From Erwinia sp. S63 (GTDB lineage Bacteria > Pseudomonadota > Gammaproteobacteria > Enterobacterales > Enterobacteriaceae): a stretch of DNA of 64,000 nucleotides. The stretch lies in assembly GCF_016625195.1 (NCBI RefSeq), contig NZ_JACVUP010000006.1:1-64000 (forward strand). The letters are read 5' to 3'. The notes under the pieces were generated by a model. That model was not told where the DNA came from. It ran no database searches and saw nothing but the letters and a program-made list of their open reading frames with translations. The translations under genes were made by a program, and so were the position numbers. Shown one piece after another: positions 11,271 to 21,292 of this stretch (within the stretch, counting starts at the first letter, position 1; every line of letters starts with the position of its first letter).

Positions 11271-13361
11271 TTAATTAAACCGCGCATCACGATCCGACGT
11301 CATGTCATACAGTTGATATTTACGACCCAGCATCTGTCCGCCATCACGCGTTAACGGCACCCAGTTCACCTGTGCACGGCCACGCGTTGGCGTCACGGTA
11401 AACAGATCCATTGGAATCGAAATATAGAAGCCTTTGGTAAAGTCACCTTCACCGTATTCAGCTGCCGAAACGTTGGTCTTGGTGGCGTAGAAGCCAACCA
11501 TCACGCCGCTGTCGAAGCGCTTCGACACATCGACCGTCACGCCTTTATCTTTCGCCAGATATTCACCCACGCTGGCTTTCACCAACACATCCTGCATAAA
11601 CCACGGACGCCAGTACGCTGTGAAGTGTCCGGTTGGCGCTTTGTAGTCGGTGAACTGCATCATGTTGTCCCAGTCACGCTGCTTCACGTAGTTGGCATCA
11701 ACACCAAAGGCCCAATTGCTGTCGATTGGGCGATACAACACTTCTCCGCCGACACCGCCGTACATGGTTTCGAGATAACCGCCGTACACCTGGCCGTAGA
11801 AGCCATTGCCGAGGTAACCCATGTAGTTGGCTTGCAGGTCGTTAACGTAGACATTGTTCTCGACGTAGTCGCGAATGTGGGTACGTACGCGCGGCAGGGT
11901 GGAATCAGCCGGTGCGCCGTTGTAGTTAAATTTGTCGTAGTTGTTGGCGAGGTTGCCGAACAGGCTGCCGCTAACCAGCAGGTGATCGGTGAGTGCATAA
12001 TCTGCGCTAGCCATCGCCCCGAGCTGGTACATGTAGAAGCTTTCCGGCCCACCAACTGACTGATTGAGCACCGGAGCCAGGTTGTAGTGAAGGCGATCTT
12101 TGCGGATAAAGAAGCCTTGTTCAGTCTCGCCAGGATCGACCGGATTTTCGCGCGTCTGCTGCAGCGGCTGCTCATGCCCCAGCGGATAACCGCTCAGTTC
12201 ATTGTGCAGGCTGGCAACGTTGGTGCGGGTGGTGACCTGCGGCATATTGAGCCGCGACTCAGTGACCTCAATGGTATCGATACCGGCTGGCAGGTTATTC
12301 ATGATAATGCGATTGGCGCGGTCAACGCCCTCACGCGTATCGCGGTATTTCGTCTGTTCGCCTGATACGTACAGCGTACTGCCTTTGGTCTGAATGCGCG
12401 GACCGCTTAATCCGGCGTTGTACTTCAGGTCGGTGAGTTGATTTGCCACCACCGTGGACTGCAACAGGTCGCCCTGCGGTTGCGGGTTATAGGCCGGTTT
12501 AGCGCTGTCGATGTGCGACTGATGCAAATCGTTGAAGTTGGTACGTACGGTGACACCGAACATAAAGGTATTACCGCGCTCGTAACTGGCGTTGATATCA
12601 GCCCAGTCAGTCAGGCGATAGATCGCCCCAACGTTCACCTTACTGCGCTGTTCAAGCCGTCCGGCAAAGTCATCCTGATAGTCGTTGCCTTCGTATTCCA
12701 GCTTCAGGCGCAGTGGCTGCCAGGGCGTTTGATACTCCACGCCGCCAAACAGCGCTGCCGGGCCATGGAACATCTGCGATCCATTGATGGCGCCCGCCGT
12801 CCCGCCCCCGGTGCGGGTGCAGAAACTGTCGCTGTAAGAGCAGAAGGGGTTCTTGATGCTGCCGCTGTTACCAAGGTAGCCCCAGCCGATGCCCATGGTG
12901 AAATCAAACGGTCCCCAGGCTTTGGTCGCCACCAGATATTCGCTATCAAACAGACCGGTGCCGCCCAAATCACGCGAGCCTACCGCTACTTCAGGCAGCC
13001 AGTAACTTTCCTGCCACAGACGCAGCTTCACATCGAACGCTTTGTCTTTATAGCTTTGATCGCCACTGAAGCCTTCAACTGCGCTATAGCGACGCGTGCG
13101 CACGTCGGTGTAACGCACGGTGGTTTCCAGCCACGGGAACAGCTGTAACGAAGCAGAGTAGTAACGATATTGATCGTTATCGCGGAAGTTCAGGCTGAAT
13201 TCGCCCTCTTTCGCCATACGTGCCGTAGGGGTCTGCATCAAACCCACGCCGCCGAAATCCGATTGTGATGGCCCGATCGGTTCCGGCCAGGTTTCCGCGT
13301 GCACCTGGCATGCCGCAGCAACAGAAGCAGCCAACAGGCTGAGAAGTAATTGTTTTTTCAT
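11271..13361 (-). CDS. yjbH: YjbH, outer-membrane exopolysaccharide secretion protein
   Basis: Last gene of the yjbEFGH operon, which makes an extracellular polysaccharide in E. coli. The protein has 696 residues (E. coli 698), a signal peptide ([22 protein letters not shown]) and many alternating aromatic/polar stretches typical of a large beta-barrel. The opening segment with [14 protein letters not shown] is characteristic of the family. The stop of yjbG and the start of yjbH share one base. Substrate and barrel topology are family-level knowledge. Confidence 0.95.
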   Translation of the reverse strand: MKKQLLLSLLAASVAAACQVHAETWPEPIGPSQSDFGGVGLMQTPTARMAKEGEFSLNFRDNDQYRYYSASLQLFPWLETTVRYTDVRTRRYSAVEGFSGDQSYKDKAFDVKLRLWQESYWLPEVAVGSRDLGGTGLFDSEYLVATKAWGPFDFTMGIGWGYLGNSGSIKNPFCSYSDSFCTRTGGGTAGAINGSQMFHGPAALFGGVEYQTPWQPLRLKLEYEGNDYQDDFAGRLEQRSKVNVGAIYRLTDWADINASYERGNTFMFGVTVRTNFNDLHQSHIDSAKPAYNPQPQGDLLQSTVVANQLTDLKYNAGLSGPRIQTKGSTLYVSGEQTKYRDTREGVDRANRIIMNNLPAGIDTIEVTESRLNMPQVTTRTNVASLHNELSGYPLGHEQPLQQTRENPVDPGETEQGFFIRKDRLHYNLAPVLNQSVGGPESFYMYQLGAMASADYALTDHLLVSGSLFGNLANNYDKFNYNGAPADSTLPRVRTHIRDYVENNVYVNDLQANYMGYLGNGFYGQVYGGYLETMYGGVGGEVLYRPIDSNWAFGVDANYVKQRDWDNMMQFTDYKAPTGHFTAYWRPWFMQDVLVKASVGEYLAKDKGVTVDVSKRFDSGVMVGFYATKTNVSAAEYGEGDFTKGFYISIPMDLFTVTPTRGRAQVNWVPLTRDGGQMLGRKYQLYDMTSDRDARFN

Positions 13362-14098
13362 CAGTCTGGAATCCGGTGTGTCAGAACAGAGAGCATGCGC
13401 GCATTCAAATCAGCTTTGCCCCAGGGCAGGCTCCACGAGGTAAAGCCCAGCCAGATGATGCTGCCGGGTTCCACTTCAACATGACGTTGATTCCAGTAGG
13501 CGACCGGCACTTGCTGCGTCTGGCCAGACGGGGCGATGAGGGTGGCGAAGCTGCGCTCAGCACCCGACAGGCGGTCGTGCGCCTCAAGGTAGTCCCGCAC
13601 TGTGCGACCGGGTTGCCAGCTCTCTTTACCGGGATGGTCCAGGGCGCCGAGAATCAGCACTTGCGTGGGCTGTGGCAGCGTATAGAGGTCGTAGCTGCCT
13701 TGCAGCGTACGATTGGCTTCAGGCCGCAGGCGTACCCAGTCAGGATCGAGTGAAGTGAACTGGCGTCCGGTAACTTGTATCGCGCTTAGCTGGTGGATTG
13801 CTGCGCCAATGGTCGCTGCCAACGTATCGCCGCTGTCGGCCTGCCAGGTGCGTAAGTCAGCCAGCAGCTGCTGCTGTTGTTGCTGTGCCACCGCGGTTGC
13901 GCCACGTTCGGCAATCACCGTACCGGGCCACCAGGTGTGTAGTGCGGGATTCGTCACCAGCTGCGCCAGATTCTGCGCATGATCGATCTGCAGGATGTTT
14001 TGGCCATGCAAGTCATGCACGGTCACCTGGCTATCCGCCAGCGCATAACCGGCCGTCAGTAAGGCGACAGCCGTTAGCAGAGGAGTAATTATTTTCAT
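13361..14098 (-). CDS. yjbG: YjbG, periplasmic exopolysaccharide protein
   Basis: Third gene of yjbEFGH. The protein has 245 residues, the E. coli length, with a signal peptide ending near GYALA. It carries a capsule-biosynthesis GfcC-like periplasmic fold: the conserved [11 protein letters not shown]-type segment appears as [15 protein letters not shown], followed by a predicted strand-rich region. It overlaps yjbF by 4 nt and yjbH by 1 nt, so the three are translationally coupled. The family is known to act between inner and outer membrane; a precise role is not known. Confidence 0.93.
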   Translation of the reverse strand: MKIITPLLTAVALLTAGYALADSQVTVHDLHGQNILQIDHAQNLAQLVTNPALHTWWPGTVIAERGATAVAQQQQQQLLADLRTWQADSGDTLAATIGAAIHQLSAIQVTGRQFTSLDPDWVRLRPEANRTLQGSYDLYTLPQPTQVLILGALDHPGKESWQPGRTVRDYLEAHDRLSGAERSFATLIAPSGQTQQVPVAYWNQRHVEVEPGSIIWLGFTSWSLPWGKADLNARMLSVLTHRIPD

Positions 14099-14742
14099 GA
14101 TTTCGCCGGCTTCAGAATGGTGGTTTCAACAGGGAAAGCGTCTGCGGCCAGCATTTGATTTGCCTGCAACACCGCGCCATCACGGTTATCGATCCAGAAG
14201 GTGTTTTGCCATTCTGCGCCCAGACTCTCCATGCGGACCGTCTCGATCCATACGCGACATGGCACGCGTTCGCCTGCCACATTCAGCACTGCGTCATCGC
14301 CGCGCTGAAATTGAGATACGGCGGTGGCGGCGCGCACGCGATCTTTCTCGCGCCACTGCACCACGCGGGTCCAGCTGGCGTTGTTTTGCAGATGCAGTGG
14401 ATCGGCGAGCGGGTCTTGCGCCAGGTTACTCACATCGTCGAGGTTGCTGGCCAGCCCCAGGGTCTTCACCAGGCGTCCATGCTGCATCACCAGCATCGCT
14501 TTATCCTGGGTGATCCATTTCTGCTGGCCGTTTTCGTCATACCCAAGCACCACGAAGATACGCGGTCCTTCATTGATGCGTGCATACAGGCTGGCGTAGG
14601 GGAGACTGGCGATTTGTTCATCGGTGACGGTGACATCATCCGGGCCGTTCACGGCCATCATCACGGTTTGTTCAAGGCCTTTTTGCGTTTGTGTGCAGGC
14701 CTGCAGCAAGAGGCAGAAAAGCAGCAAGGAGAGTCGGTGCAC
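14095..14742 (-). CDS. yjbF: YjbF, outer-membrane lipoprotein (GfcB-like)
   Basis: Second gene of yjbEFGH. I choose the GTG start at 14742: AGGGA lies 9 nt upstream, and the product then begins with a compact lipoprotein signal, VHRLSLLLFCLLLQAC. A longer frame from 14787 runs through the preceding terminator hairpin. The mature lipoprotein has about 195 residues and contains PYASLYARINEGPRIFVVLG and KAMLVMQHGRLVKTLGL, both typical of YjbF. Cys20 is the expected lipidation site. Confidence 0.9.
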   Translation of the reverse strand: MHRLSLLLFCLLLQACTQTQKGLEQTVMMAVNGPDDVTVTDEQIASLPYASLYARINEGPRIFVVLGYDENGQQKWITQDKAMLVMQHGRLVKTLGLASNLDDVSNLAQDPLADPLHLQNNASWTRVVQWREKDRVRAATAVSQFQRGDDAVLNVAGERVPCRVWIETVRMESLGAEWQNTFWIDNRDGAVLQANQMLAADAFPVETTILKPAKS

Positions 14743-14774
14743 TGTGTATATCCCTGTTAAAAATAAAACCAGGC

Positions 14775-14803
14775 AAAAAATAACCACACGGCTGTGTGGT
14801 TAT
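14775..14803 (-). terminator. Terminator-like hairpin between yjbE and yjbF
   Basis: Read on the minus strand, AACCACAC-AGCC-GTGTGGTT is followed by ATTTTTT, a good intrinsic terminator just before the yjbF start. It lies inside the operon, so it probably allows partial read-through and makes yjbE much more abundant than yjbFGH. Confidence 0.8.
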
Positions 14804-14819
14804 GTTTAAAGGTGCTACA

Positions 14820-15068
14820 TCAACGAGTGGTGCTCGTTGTGGTGGTCGTTGTTGTGCCGGTATTTGCTCCGTCACCGCCGCCAGCAGCAGCGATGCCGAG
14901 TCCTACTAACGCGCCCAGTGCGCCGATACCCACAGCGGTCGTGGCACCGGTCGAGATTGCTCCCGCCTGCGCGCCCGCTGCAGCACCAGCTTCTTCCGGT
15001 GCGGCAATCGCAGCGGAAGAAACGGCAACGTAAAGTAAGGCTGCACCGGCAACCATCAGTTTTTTCAT
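14820..15068 (-). CDS. yjbE: YjbE, small Ala/Gly-rich secreted protein
   Basis: First gene of yjbEFGH. The 82-residue product has a signal peptide (cleavage near SAAIAA), an Ala/Gly-rich middle and a threonine-rich tail after GGGDGANTG, the same design as E. coli YjbE (80 residues). It resembles the GfcA small proteins of group 4 capsule loci. Composition makes alignment uninformative, so the call rests on tail, length and operon position. The function of the peptide is unknown. Confidence 0.88.
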   Translation of the reverse strand: MKKLMVAGAALLYVAVSSAAIAAPEEAGAAAGAQAGAISTGATTAVGIGALGALVGLGIAAAGGGDGANTGTTTTTTTSTTR

Positions 15069-15547
15069 AACAACGTTTCCTGCATTTTTAGAAACAAATG
15101 AATGAAGGATGTACCCTAATTTCGGGCGCGTTCAGTATAGGGCAACAAATTACCAGAGTTCATCGCCAGTAAAAGAGGGTGAAAAACAGGGGTTATTCTG
15201 GTGATAAATACGGCGAATTGGCGATAGCTGCTTTTTTTAAATGAAGATTTTTCAGGTGGCGGGATATTTGAGTGGTTGTGGCTGACACGGCAGCATTTTT
15301 CACTTTTGCATTAAAAAATGGTACGGAATAGGAATAATCAGATTTTCCTGAATGTGCTTTAATTTTAATGGTAGATTAATCAAATAGATGCTTATTTTGG
15401 GTGGGCGAATTAGATCCATTTTTTGATGAGTGTCATGCTATTCATTTTAAACAAACTCCGATTTTCCTTAGCGCATTTTAAGAATTATCTAACCGTAACG
15501 GGATCGCTAAATAACAAAATTGCGAGGTTTATTGCATGTTTGATAGA
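15069..15547. other. yjbE upstream control region
   Basis: About 480 AT-rich bases between yjbE and the pgi terminator. No credible gene. It holds a candidate RcsAB box at 15329-15342 and presumably the yjbE promoter. Long leaders of this kind are typical of envelope-regulated polysaccharide operons. Confidence 0.6.
15329..15342 (-). promoter_or_regulatory. Candidate RcsAB box upstream of yjbE
   Basis: Read on the minus strand, TCTGATTATTCCTA matches the RcsAB consensus TAAGAATATTCCTA at 11 of 14 positions. It lies about 260 nt before yjbE. The E. coli yjb operon is known to be activated by the Rcs phosphorelay, so position and gene fit. Confidence 0.5.
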
Positions 15548-15575
15548 AATAAGGCGGCAATTAAGCCGCCTTATT
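15548..15575 (-). terminator. pgi intrinsic terminator
   Basis: AAGGCGGC-TTAAT-TGCCGCCTT followed by ATTT on the minus strand, 17 nt after the pgi stop. The hairpin is strong; the T run is short. Confidence 0.85.
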
Positions 15576-15591
15576 CAGATTGGCAGGAAAA

Positions 15592-17238
15592 TTAACGCCA
15601 GGATTTATAGCGGTTAATTAAGCCATTCGTGGAACTGTCGTGGCTGCTGATCTGCGTTGCATTTTCCAGCTCTGGCAGAATACGGTTTGCCAGCTGTTTG
15701 CCCAATTCAACACCCCATTGGTCGAAGGTGAAGATGTTGAGAATCGCGCCCTGGGTAAAGATCTTGTGTTCGTACAGCGCAATCAGTGCACCCAGGCTGA
15801 ACGGAGTGATTTCACGCAGCAGGATGGAGTTGGTTGGGCGGTTACCCTCGAACACCTTGAACGGCACGATGTGGGCAACAGACTCAACGGATTTACCGGC
15901 ATCGGTAAACTCTTTCTCCACCACATCACGAGATTTGCCAAACGCCAGCGCTTCGGTCTGCGCGAAGAAGTTCGACAGCAGCTTCGGATGGTGATCGGTC
16001 AGTGCGTTGTGGGTCTGCGCCGGTGCGATAAAGTCGCAAGGGATCAGTTTGGTGCCCTGATGAATCAGCTGATAAAACGCATGCTGACCGTTGGTGCCAG
16101 GCTCGCCCCAGATAATTGGGCCGGTCTGGTAATCCACCGGGTTACCTTCGCGATCCACGTACTTACCGTTGGACTCCATGTTGCCCTGCTGGAAGTACGC
16201 TGCGAAACGGTGCATGTACTGGTCGTAAGGCAGGATGGCTTCGGTTTCGGCACCAAAGAAGTTGTTGTACCAGATACCGATCAGTGCCAGCAGCACCGGC
16301 AGGTTCTGCTCGGCTGGCGTGTTGGCGAAGTGGTTGTCCATCGCATGTGCGCCGCTCAGCAGCTGTTCGAAATTCTCGAAGCCCACTGACAGGATGATCG
16401 ACAAACCAATCGCTGACCACAGTGAATAGCGACCGCCGACCCAGTCCCAGAACTCGAACATGTTGTTGGTATCAATACCGAACTCGCCCACCGCTTTACC
16501 GTTGGTCGACAGCGCAGCAAAGTGTTTGGCGACATGCTGCTGGTCGCCCGCGGTTTTCAGGAACCAGTCGCGCGCGCTGTGGGCGTTGGTCATGGTCTCC
16601 TGGGTGGTGAAGGTTTTAGACGCCACGAGGAACAGGGTGGTTTCCGGGCTGAGATCTTTCAGCGTTTCGGCAATGTGCGTGCCATCAACGTTAGAAACAA
16701 AGTGCATGTTCAGGTGATTTTTATACGGGCGCAGCGCCTCAGTCACCATGAATGGACCGAGATCCGAACCGCCGATACCGATGTTCACCACGTCGGTGAT
16801 CGCTTTGCCGGTATAACCTTTCCACTCACCGCTGATGATGCGCTCAGAGAAGCCTTTCATCTTCGCCAGCACCGCATTCACTTCTGGCATCACATCTTTG
16901 CCATCCACGATGATTGGCGTGTTGCTGCGATTACGCAAAGCAACGTGCAGCACGGCACGCTCTTCGGTGCGGTTAATCTTCTCGCCAGAGAACATGGATT
17001 TGATGGCGCCCGCCAGATCGGTCTCTTTTGCCAGCGCCTGTAACTTATCGAGGGTTTCCTGGGTGATGCGGTTTTTTGAGAAATCCACCAGCATCTGGTC
17101 ATCGAAGGTGGCAGAGAATTTCGCAAAACGATCGGCATCATCTTTAAACAGGTCGGCGATCTGCACCGATTTCATCTGGTCAAAATGCTGCTGCAGCGCT
17201 TTCCAGGCTGCGGTTTGTTTCGGATTGATATTTTTCAT
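15592..17238 (-). CDS. pgi: Glucose-6-phosphate isomerase
   Basis: Interconverts glucose-6-phosphate and fructose-6-phosphate in glycolysis and gluconeogenesis. The start is the ATG at 17238 ([15 protein letters not shown]), preceded by AAGAG; a longer frame from 17310 adds 24 unrelated residues. Length is 548 (E. coli 549). Both family signatures are present, [14 protein letters not shown] in the middle and [20 protein letters not shown] near the C-terminus. The gene diverges from lysC and is followed by yjbE in the same direction, as in E. coli. Confidence 0.98.
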   Translation of the reverse strand: MKNINPKQTAAWKALQQHFDQMKSVQIADLFKDDADRFAKFSATFDDQMLVDFSKNRITQETLDKLQALAKETDLAGAIKSMFSGEKINRTEERAVLHVALRNRSNTPIIVDGKDVMPEVNAVLAKMKGFSERIISGEWKGYTGKAITDVVNIGIGGSDLGPFMVTEALRPYKNHLNMHFVSNVDGTHIAETLKDLSPETTLFLVASKTFTTQETMTNAHSARDWFLKTAGDQQHVAKHFAALSTNGKAVGEFGIDTNNMFEFWDWVGGRYSLWSAIGLSIILSVGFENFEQLLSGAHAMDNHFANTPAEQNLPVLLALIGIWYNNFFGAETEAILPYDQYMHRFAAYFQQGNMESNGKYVDREGNPVDYQTGPIIWGEPGTNGQHAFYQLIHQGTKLIPCDFIAPAQTHNALTDHHPKLLSNFFAQTEALAFGKSRDVVEKEFTDAGKSVESVAHIVPFKVFEGNRPTNSILLREITPFSLGALIALYEHKIFTQGAILNIFTFDQWGVELGKQLANRILPELENATQISSHDSSTNGLINRYKSWR

Positions 17239-17610
17239 GGCAACACTCTTGTTGAAATAAGAACCGTCATTCCAGCCGGGCGCGTCCTGCTGGCCCAGCG
17301 TGCTAAGCATTTCTTGTGGCTGATACGCTACCGCGAACGGGTTTCAGTATGACCACAGTTGCAAACGAAGGGAAAAAATTTGTGACCGTGGCCGCAAGGT
17401 TTCAGGTTAATCCGGCGGCGATTGTCGATGTTCTGGCAAAAAAATTCCCTGTGCCGCATCAGCAAAAAGCCGTGTTTTTGCGCGCCGTTGACTACTTTAG
17501 GCGGGTGTGGCTGCCAGCGTTTGTTCTGCGATGCGCTGGCGTAATTCTAAAAAAGAATTTTCAACGTGTTGCAAGGCTGGACAGCAGCAAAATTAATCAG
17601 TATTTTGTGC
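17239..17610. other. pgi-lysC divergent intergenic region
   Basis: About 370 bases holding the promoters of pgi (leftward) and of the lysC leader (rightward). I could not fix either promoter. A 201-codon open frame from 17316 reads through the riboswitch and is not credible. Confidence 0.5.
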
Positions 17611-17615
17611 CCGCG

Positions 17616-17936
17616 ACTTGCACCTTTGGGTGCAAGCCAGAAGAGGCGCGTCGCCCAGGCAGTGTGTTTGAGGATCCGTATCCAACGACAACACATCATG
17701 GGGTGCGACGCCGAGATGGAACAACACGCGGAGTGTTGTCCTGTCGGCTGCAGGGGCTGAATCCTCTGGGTTGTCACCAGAAGCGTCCGCAGTCGGACGT
17801 TTCGCAAGGTGAAGTGCTTTTGGTGACTCATCTCCTGATCTTGTCTGTCCAATTCTGCTCTTCTCTTGTGCCAAGGCTGAAATCACCTCTTCCGTTTAAC
17901 CACGGGAGAAAGCTAATCTGACACGAGGTTCGTAAC
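17616..17936 (+). promoter_or_regulatory. Lysine riboswitch (L box) and leader of lysC
   Basis: The aptamer spans about 17616-17815. It carries the conserved AGAGGCGCG (17642-17650), GGGCTGAATCCTCTGGGTTG, TCACCAGAAGCGTCCGCAGT and CGTTTCGCAAG strings seen in the E. coli lysC L box. The platform follows: ACCTC at 17885-17889 can pair with GAGGT at 17925-17929, the lysC ribosome binding site. Lysine binding should therefore hide the start site, as known in E. coli. A strong extra hairpin, CTTGCACC / GGGTGCAAG (17617-17637), opens the leader. Confidence 0.93.
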
Positions 17937-19292
17937 ATGTCTCAAAACCTGATCGTGGCAAAATTTGGCGGCACCAGCGTTGCCGATTTTGATGCCATGA
18001 ACCGCAGTGCGGATGTTGTGCTCTCTGATGCCAATACCCGTTTAGTGGTGCTCTCTGCGTCTGCTGGCGTGACTAATCTGCTGGTTTCTCTGGCTGAAGG
18101 CCGGGAACTGGAGCAGCGCGCACACCTGCTGGACGAAATTCGCAACATTCAATACGCCATCATTGATCGCCTGCAATCCCCTGAAGTGATTCGCCAGGAG
18201 ATTGATCGCATGCTGGAGAACATCCTGATGCTGGCGGAAGCGACTGCGCTGGCGACCTCACATGCGCTGACCGATGAGTTGGTAAGCCACGGTGAGCTGA
18301 TGTCGACCCTGCTGTTCGTGGAAGTGCTGCGTGAGCGTCAGGTCAATGCCGAATGGTTTGATGTGCGTAAAGTGATGCGCACCAGCGACCGTTTTGGTCG
18401 TGCTGAGCCTGATGTTGCCACGCTGAAAGAGCTGTCCACTGCGCAATTGGCCCCACGCGTTGCTGAAGCGCTGGTGATTACTCAGGGCTTTATTGGTAGC
18501 GAAGGTAAAGGGCGCACCACCACGCTGGGACGTGGCGGCAGCGACTATACCGCAGCACTGTTGGGAGAAGCCCTGCAGGCGTCGCGTGTGGATATCTGGA
18601 CTGACGTGGCCGGTATCTACACCACCGACCCGCGCGTGGTGCCCACCGCGAAACGCATCGAAGAAATTACCTTCGAAGAAGCGGCTGAAATGGCAATCTT
18701 CGGCGCGAAAGTGCTGCATCCGGCGACCTTGCTGCCAGCTGTGCGCAGTGACATTCCGGTGTTCGTCGGTTCGAGCAAAGATCCGGCTGCAGGTGGCACG
18801 CGCGTGTGCAATGAAACCCAGAATCCACCGCTGTTCCGCGCGCTGGCACTGCGTCGTAAGCAAACGCTGATGACGCTGCACAGCCTGAACATGCTGCACG
18901 CGCACGGCTTCCTTGCTGAAGTGTTCGCGATTCTGGCTCGTCATAACATCTCCGTCGATCTGGTCACCACGTCAGAAGTGAGCGTGGCGCTGACGCTGGA
19001 TACCACCGGTTCTTCGACCACCGGTGAGAGCCTGTTGACGCAAGCACTGCTGACCGAACTCTCTTCACTGTGCCGCGTGGAAGTGGAGGAGAACCTGGCG
19101 CTGGTGGCGATTATCGGCAACAACCTGTCGAAAGCCTGCGGTGTCGGTAAAGAGGTGTTTGGTGCCCTTGAGCCGTTTAATCTGCGCATGATTTGCTACG
19201 GTGCCAGCAGCTATAACCTGTGCTTCCTGGTGCCAACGCCAGACGCAGAAGAAGTGGTGCGCGCGCTGCATAAGAATCTTTTTGGCAGTTAA
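17937..19292 (+). CDS. lysC: Aspartokinase III, lysine-sensitive
   Basis: Phosphorylates aspartate, the first step to lysine, threonine and methionine. The 451-residue protein (E. coli LysC 449) has the N-terminal kinase signature VAKFGGTSVAD, the conserved TTTLGRGGSDYTAALLG segment near residue 200, and two C-terminal ACT domains (SLNMLHAHGFLAEVF onward) that bind lysine. No homoserine dehydrogenase domain is fused, which separates it from ThrA and MetL. GAGG 8 nt before the ATG is the site probably masked by the riboswitch. Confidence 0.97.
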   Translation: MSQNLIVAKFGGTSVADFDAMNRSADVVLSDANTRLVVLSASAGVTNLLVSLAEGRELEQRAHLLDEIRNIQYAIIDRLQSPEVIRQEIDRMLENILMLAEATALATSHALTDELVSHGELMSTLLFVEVLRERQVNAEWFDVRKVMRTSDRFGRAEPDVATLKELSTAQLAPRVAEALVITQGFIGSEGKGRTTTLGRGGSDYTAALLGEALQASRVDIWTDVAGIYTTDPRVVPTAKRIEEITFEEAAEMAIFGAKVLHPATLLPAVRSDIPVFVGSSKDPAAGGTRVCNETQNPPLFRALALRRKQTLMTLHSLNMLHAHGFLAEVFAILARHNISVDLVTTSEVSVALTLDTTGSSTTGESLLTQALLTELSSLCRVEVEENLALVAIIGNNLSKACGVGKEVFGALEPFNLRMICYGASSYNLCFLVPTPDAEEVVRALHKNLFGS

Positions 19293-19311
19293 TCCAGACA
19301 TGCTGAAAACG

Positions 19312-19336
19312 AGCCGGACATTGTCCGGCTTTTTTA
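19312..19336 (+). terminator. lysC intrinsic terminator
   Basis: AGCCGGACA / TGTCCGGCT followed by six T residues, 19 nt after the stop. Confidence 0.93.
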
Positions 19337-19576
19337 TTTCTGTAACAGGCTACAGGCGTGCGATATCTCGTCCACCGCCTTAAAAGCAGCGGATATCTTT
19401 GCCAATTTCCCTGCTTTGCCGCAGACGATCCGCATTTTATCCTGCCAGCGACTTCCCGCCTTACGTCACGATAATGAAATGTTATGATCCCGCGTCCGTC
19501 GCTGTGGTCGTTCCCCGCGCGGCACTTCATCTGTGGCATATGAAATAAATTAAAAAATATCTAAGGAAGTCTCTCC

Positions 19577-20500
19577 ATGCTCGCCAAATTAACCCGCCTG
19601 TTCCCACTCTGGGCCGTGCTGCTCTCGGTCGCGGCGTATTACTCGCCCTCTACGTTTCTCGGCATTGGGCCGTGGGTCACTTACCTGCTAATGCTGATCA
19701 TGTTCGGCATGGGTGTGACGCTGAATATTGATGATTTCAAACGTGTGCTGACACGCCCGGCACCGGTTATCGCCGGCACCTTTTTGCACTATCTGGTGAT
19801 GCCACTCGCCGCCTGGGGCCTGGCAAAACTGTTCCATATGCCGCCGGATCTCTCGGCTGGGATGATTTTGGTAGGCAGCGTGGCCAGCGGCACCGCGTCC
19901 AACGTGATGATCTATCTGGCGAAGGGCGATGTGGCCCTGTCCGTGACCATCTCTTCGGTTTCTGCGCTGGTGGGCGTCTTCGCCACGCCGCTACTGACGC
20001 GTTTCTATGTCGATACTCACATTCAGGTCGATGTGATCGGCATGCTGCTCAGCATCATTAAAATCGTGGTGATCCCGATTGGTCTGGGTCTGATCATCCA
20101 CCACTCAATGAACAGCGTGGTGCGCCGTGTTGAGCCGTATCTGCCAGCGTTCTCGATGGTGTGTATTTTGCTGATTATCAGCGCAGTGGTGGCGGGCAGT
20201 CAGGGCTTTATTGGTTCTGTCGGTCTGGTGGTGATTGCGGCAGTAATCCTGCATAACGCCATTGGTCTGCTGGGCGGTTACTGGGGCGGCAAGCTGTTTG
20301 GCTTTGACGAATCCACCTGCCGCACGCTGGCACTGGAAGTGGGCATGCAGAACTCCGGTCTGGCGGCAACGCTGGGCAAACTCTACTTCTCGCCACTGGC
20401 CGCCTTGCCGGGTGCGCTGTTCTCGGTGTGGCACAACCTTTCAGGTTCGCTGCTGGCCGGTTACTGGTCGGGCAAACCGATTGAGAAGAAGCAGAAGTAA
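19577..20500 (+). CDS. panS: BASS-family transporter, PanS-like (ketopantoate/pantoate)
   Basis: A 307-residue inner-membrane protein with about nine or ten hydrophobic segments. It shows the bile acid:sodium symporter fold: [20 protein letters not shown] near the N-terminus, [21 protein letters not shown] in the middle, and [20 protein letters not shown] in the crossover region. Among family members it most resembles PanS, shown in Salmonella to take up ketopantoate, but the substrate cannot be fixed from sequence. AAGGA 9 nt before the ATG supports the start. A TATGAT at 19483-19488 is a possible -10. Confidence 0.82.
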   Translation: MLAKLTRLFPLWAVLLSVAAYYSPSTFLGIGPWVTYLLMLIMFGMGVTLNIDDFKRVLTRPAPVIAGTFLHYLVMPLAAWGLAKLFHMPPDLSAGMILVGSVASGTASNVMIYLAKGDVALSVTISSVSALVGVFATPLLTRFYVDTHIQVDVIGMLLSIIKIVVIPIGLGLIIHHSMNSVVRRVEPYLPAFSMVCILLIISAVVAGSQGFIGSVGLVVIAAVILHNAIGLLGGYWGGKLFGFDESTCRTLALEVGMQNSGLAATLGKLYFSPLAALPGALFSVWHNLSGSLLAGYWSGKPIEKKQK

Positions 20501-20508
20501 TCCTGCGA

Positions 20509-20533
20509 GCGGGCGGCCAAAGTGCCGCCCGCT
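20509..20533. terminator. Hairpin between convergent panS and DUF805 gene
   Basis: The perfect 10-bp stem AGCGGGCGGC / GCCGCCCGCT lies between two converging stop codons. It lacks a T tract on either side, so it may only protect the 3' ends. Confidence 0.55.
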
Positions 20534-20534
20534 G

Positions 20535-20870
20535 TCATTGGGTAGCCGGTGGGCGCTGAACGGAGGGCGGAAAGGCGAGAAAGGGGAACAGCAAGAAGGG
20601 CGCAATCAGTAGCAGCATAAACACGCCACGCGAATAGCCTGCGTCATTGATCCTACGGCTGCCGCAAGCCAGCGTTGGCAGGATAAATAGCAGCAACGGC
20701 ACAAAGCCAATCTCCGCATCCTGCGACGCAAACTCTTTCAAGTACAGACAAAACCAGGCAACCTGAAATATCACGAAAATGATATATCGTGCGCGCGTTT
20801 CCACCCCACGATAATTAAACATTTTCAGGAAGCCCTGCTTAATGATGTTTACCAGCGACATCAGCGCCAT
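20535..20870 (-). CDS. DUF805-type small membrane protein
   Basis: 111 residues with three or four hydrophobic segments. The motif FNYRGVETRARYI near the N-terminus and CGSRRINDAGYSRG before the last membrane segment match the DUF805 layout (aromatic/RxxR start, then RRxxDxGxS). Function of the family is unknown. It is last in a three-gene minus-strand cassette and overlaps the preceding gene by 10 nt. Confidence 0.75.
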   Translation of the reverse strand: MALMSLVNIIKQGFLKMFNYRGVETRARYIIFVIFQVAWFCLYLKEFASQDAEIGFVPLLLFILPTLACGSRRINDAGYSRGVFMLLLIAPFLLFPFLAFPPSVQRPPATQ

Positions 20871-21292
20871 TTTTTTCGGATCGCTATGAATATAATAAAT
20901 GCAGCTAAACTGGCAACCAAATAAGTCAGAACAATTTTCTGCGTATCCAGGTCAATTAACTGGGTTGCACCACTCAATTCGTTGCTGGTTTTCCAGGAAA
21001 ACAGTTTTGCGGACAACAGCAGCAGTAAAACATTAGCGATAAAAAAAAGAGTTTGAAATACCACTTCTTTACTGGTTGTGGGGCGTGATAATTTCCTGAA
21101 GGTAAAGCTGCTGGCAATATAATAAAGCAAATAGAACAGTGCAGTAAAAAGTGGTGCAATCAATACGCTACGAATATCGGCAACCGTGCCCGCGAAATTG
21201 CTTAGATAAAAGCTGATGGTTTCGTTATATGAGAGATAACCGAAAATCAAAAAGAGTGCGCCGAACACAAGATGTGAAACAGGAATTCTCAT
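20861..21292 (-). CDS. Four-helix membrane protein, unrecognised
   Basis: 143 residues with four strong hydrophobic stretches (about 7-24, 43-62, 82-98 and 121-138) and a basic C-terminal IRKKWR. No family recognised. Its start overlaps the end of the upstream gene by 4 nt (ATGA) and its end overlaps the DUF805 gene, so the three are translationally coupled. The DNA is visibly AT-richer than the flanking core genes. A membrane protein coupled to a soluble one could be an immunity protein or a transport partner, but nothing proves this. Confidence 0.7.
   Translation of the reverse strand: MRIPVSHLVFGALFLIFGYLSYNETISFYLSNFAGTVADIRSVLIAPLFTALFYLLYYIASSFTFRKLSRPTTSKEVVFQTLFFIANVLLLLLSAKLFSWKTSNELSGATQLIDLDTQKIVLTYLVASLAAFIIFIAIRKKWR

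Noticed and set aside
17316-17921. 201-codon open frame upstream of lysC
   Set aside because: It reads straight through the lysine riboswitch, whose conserved RNA motifs explain the sequence. Several frames on both strands are open here, as expected for a GC-rich structured RNA.
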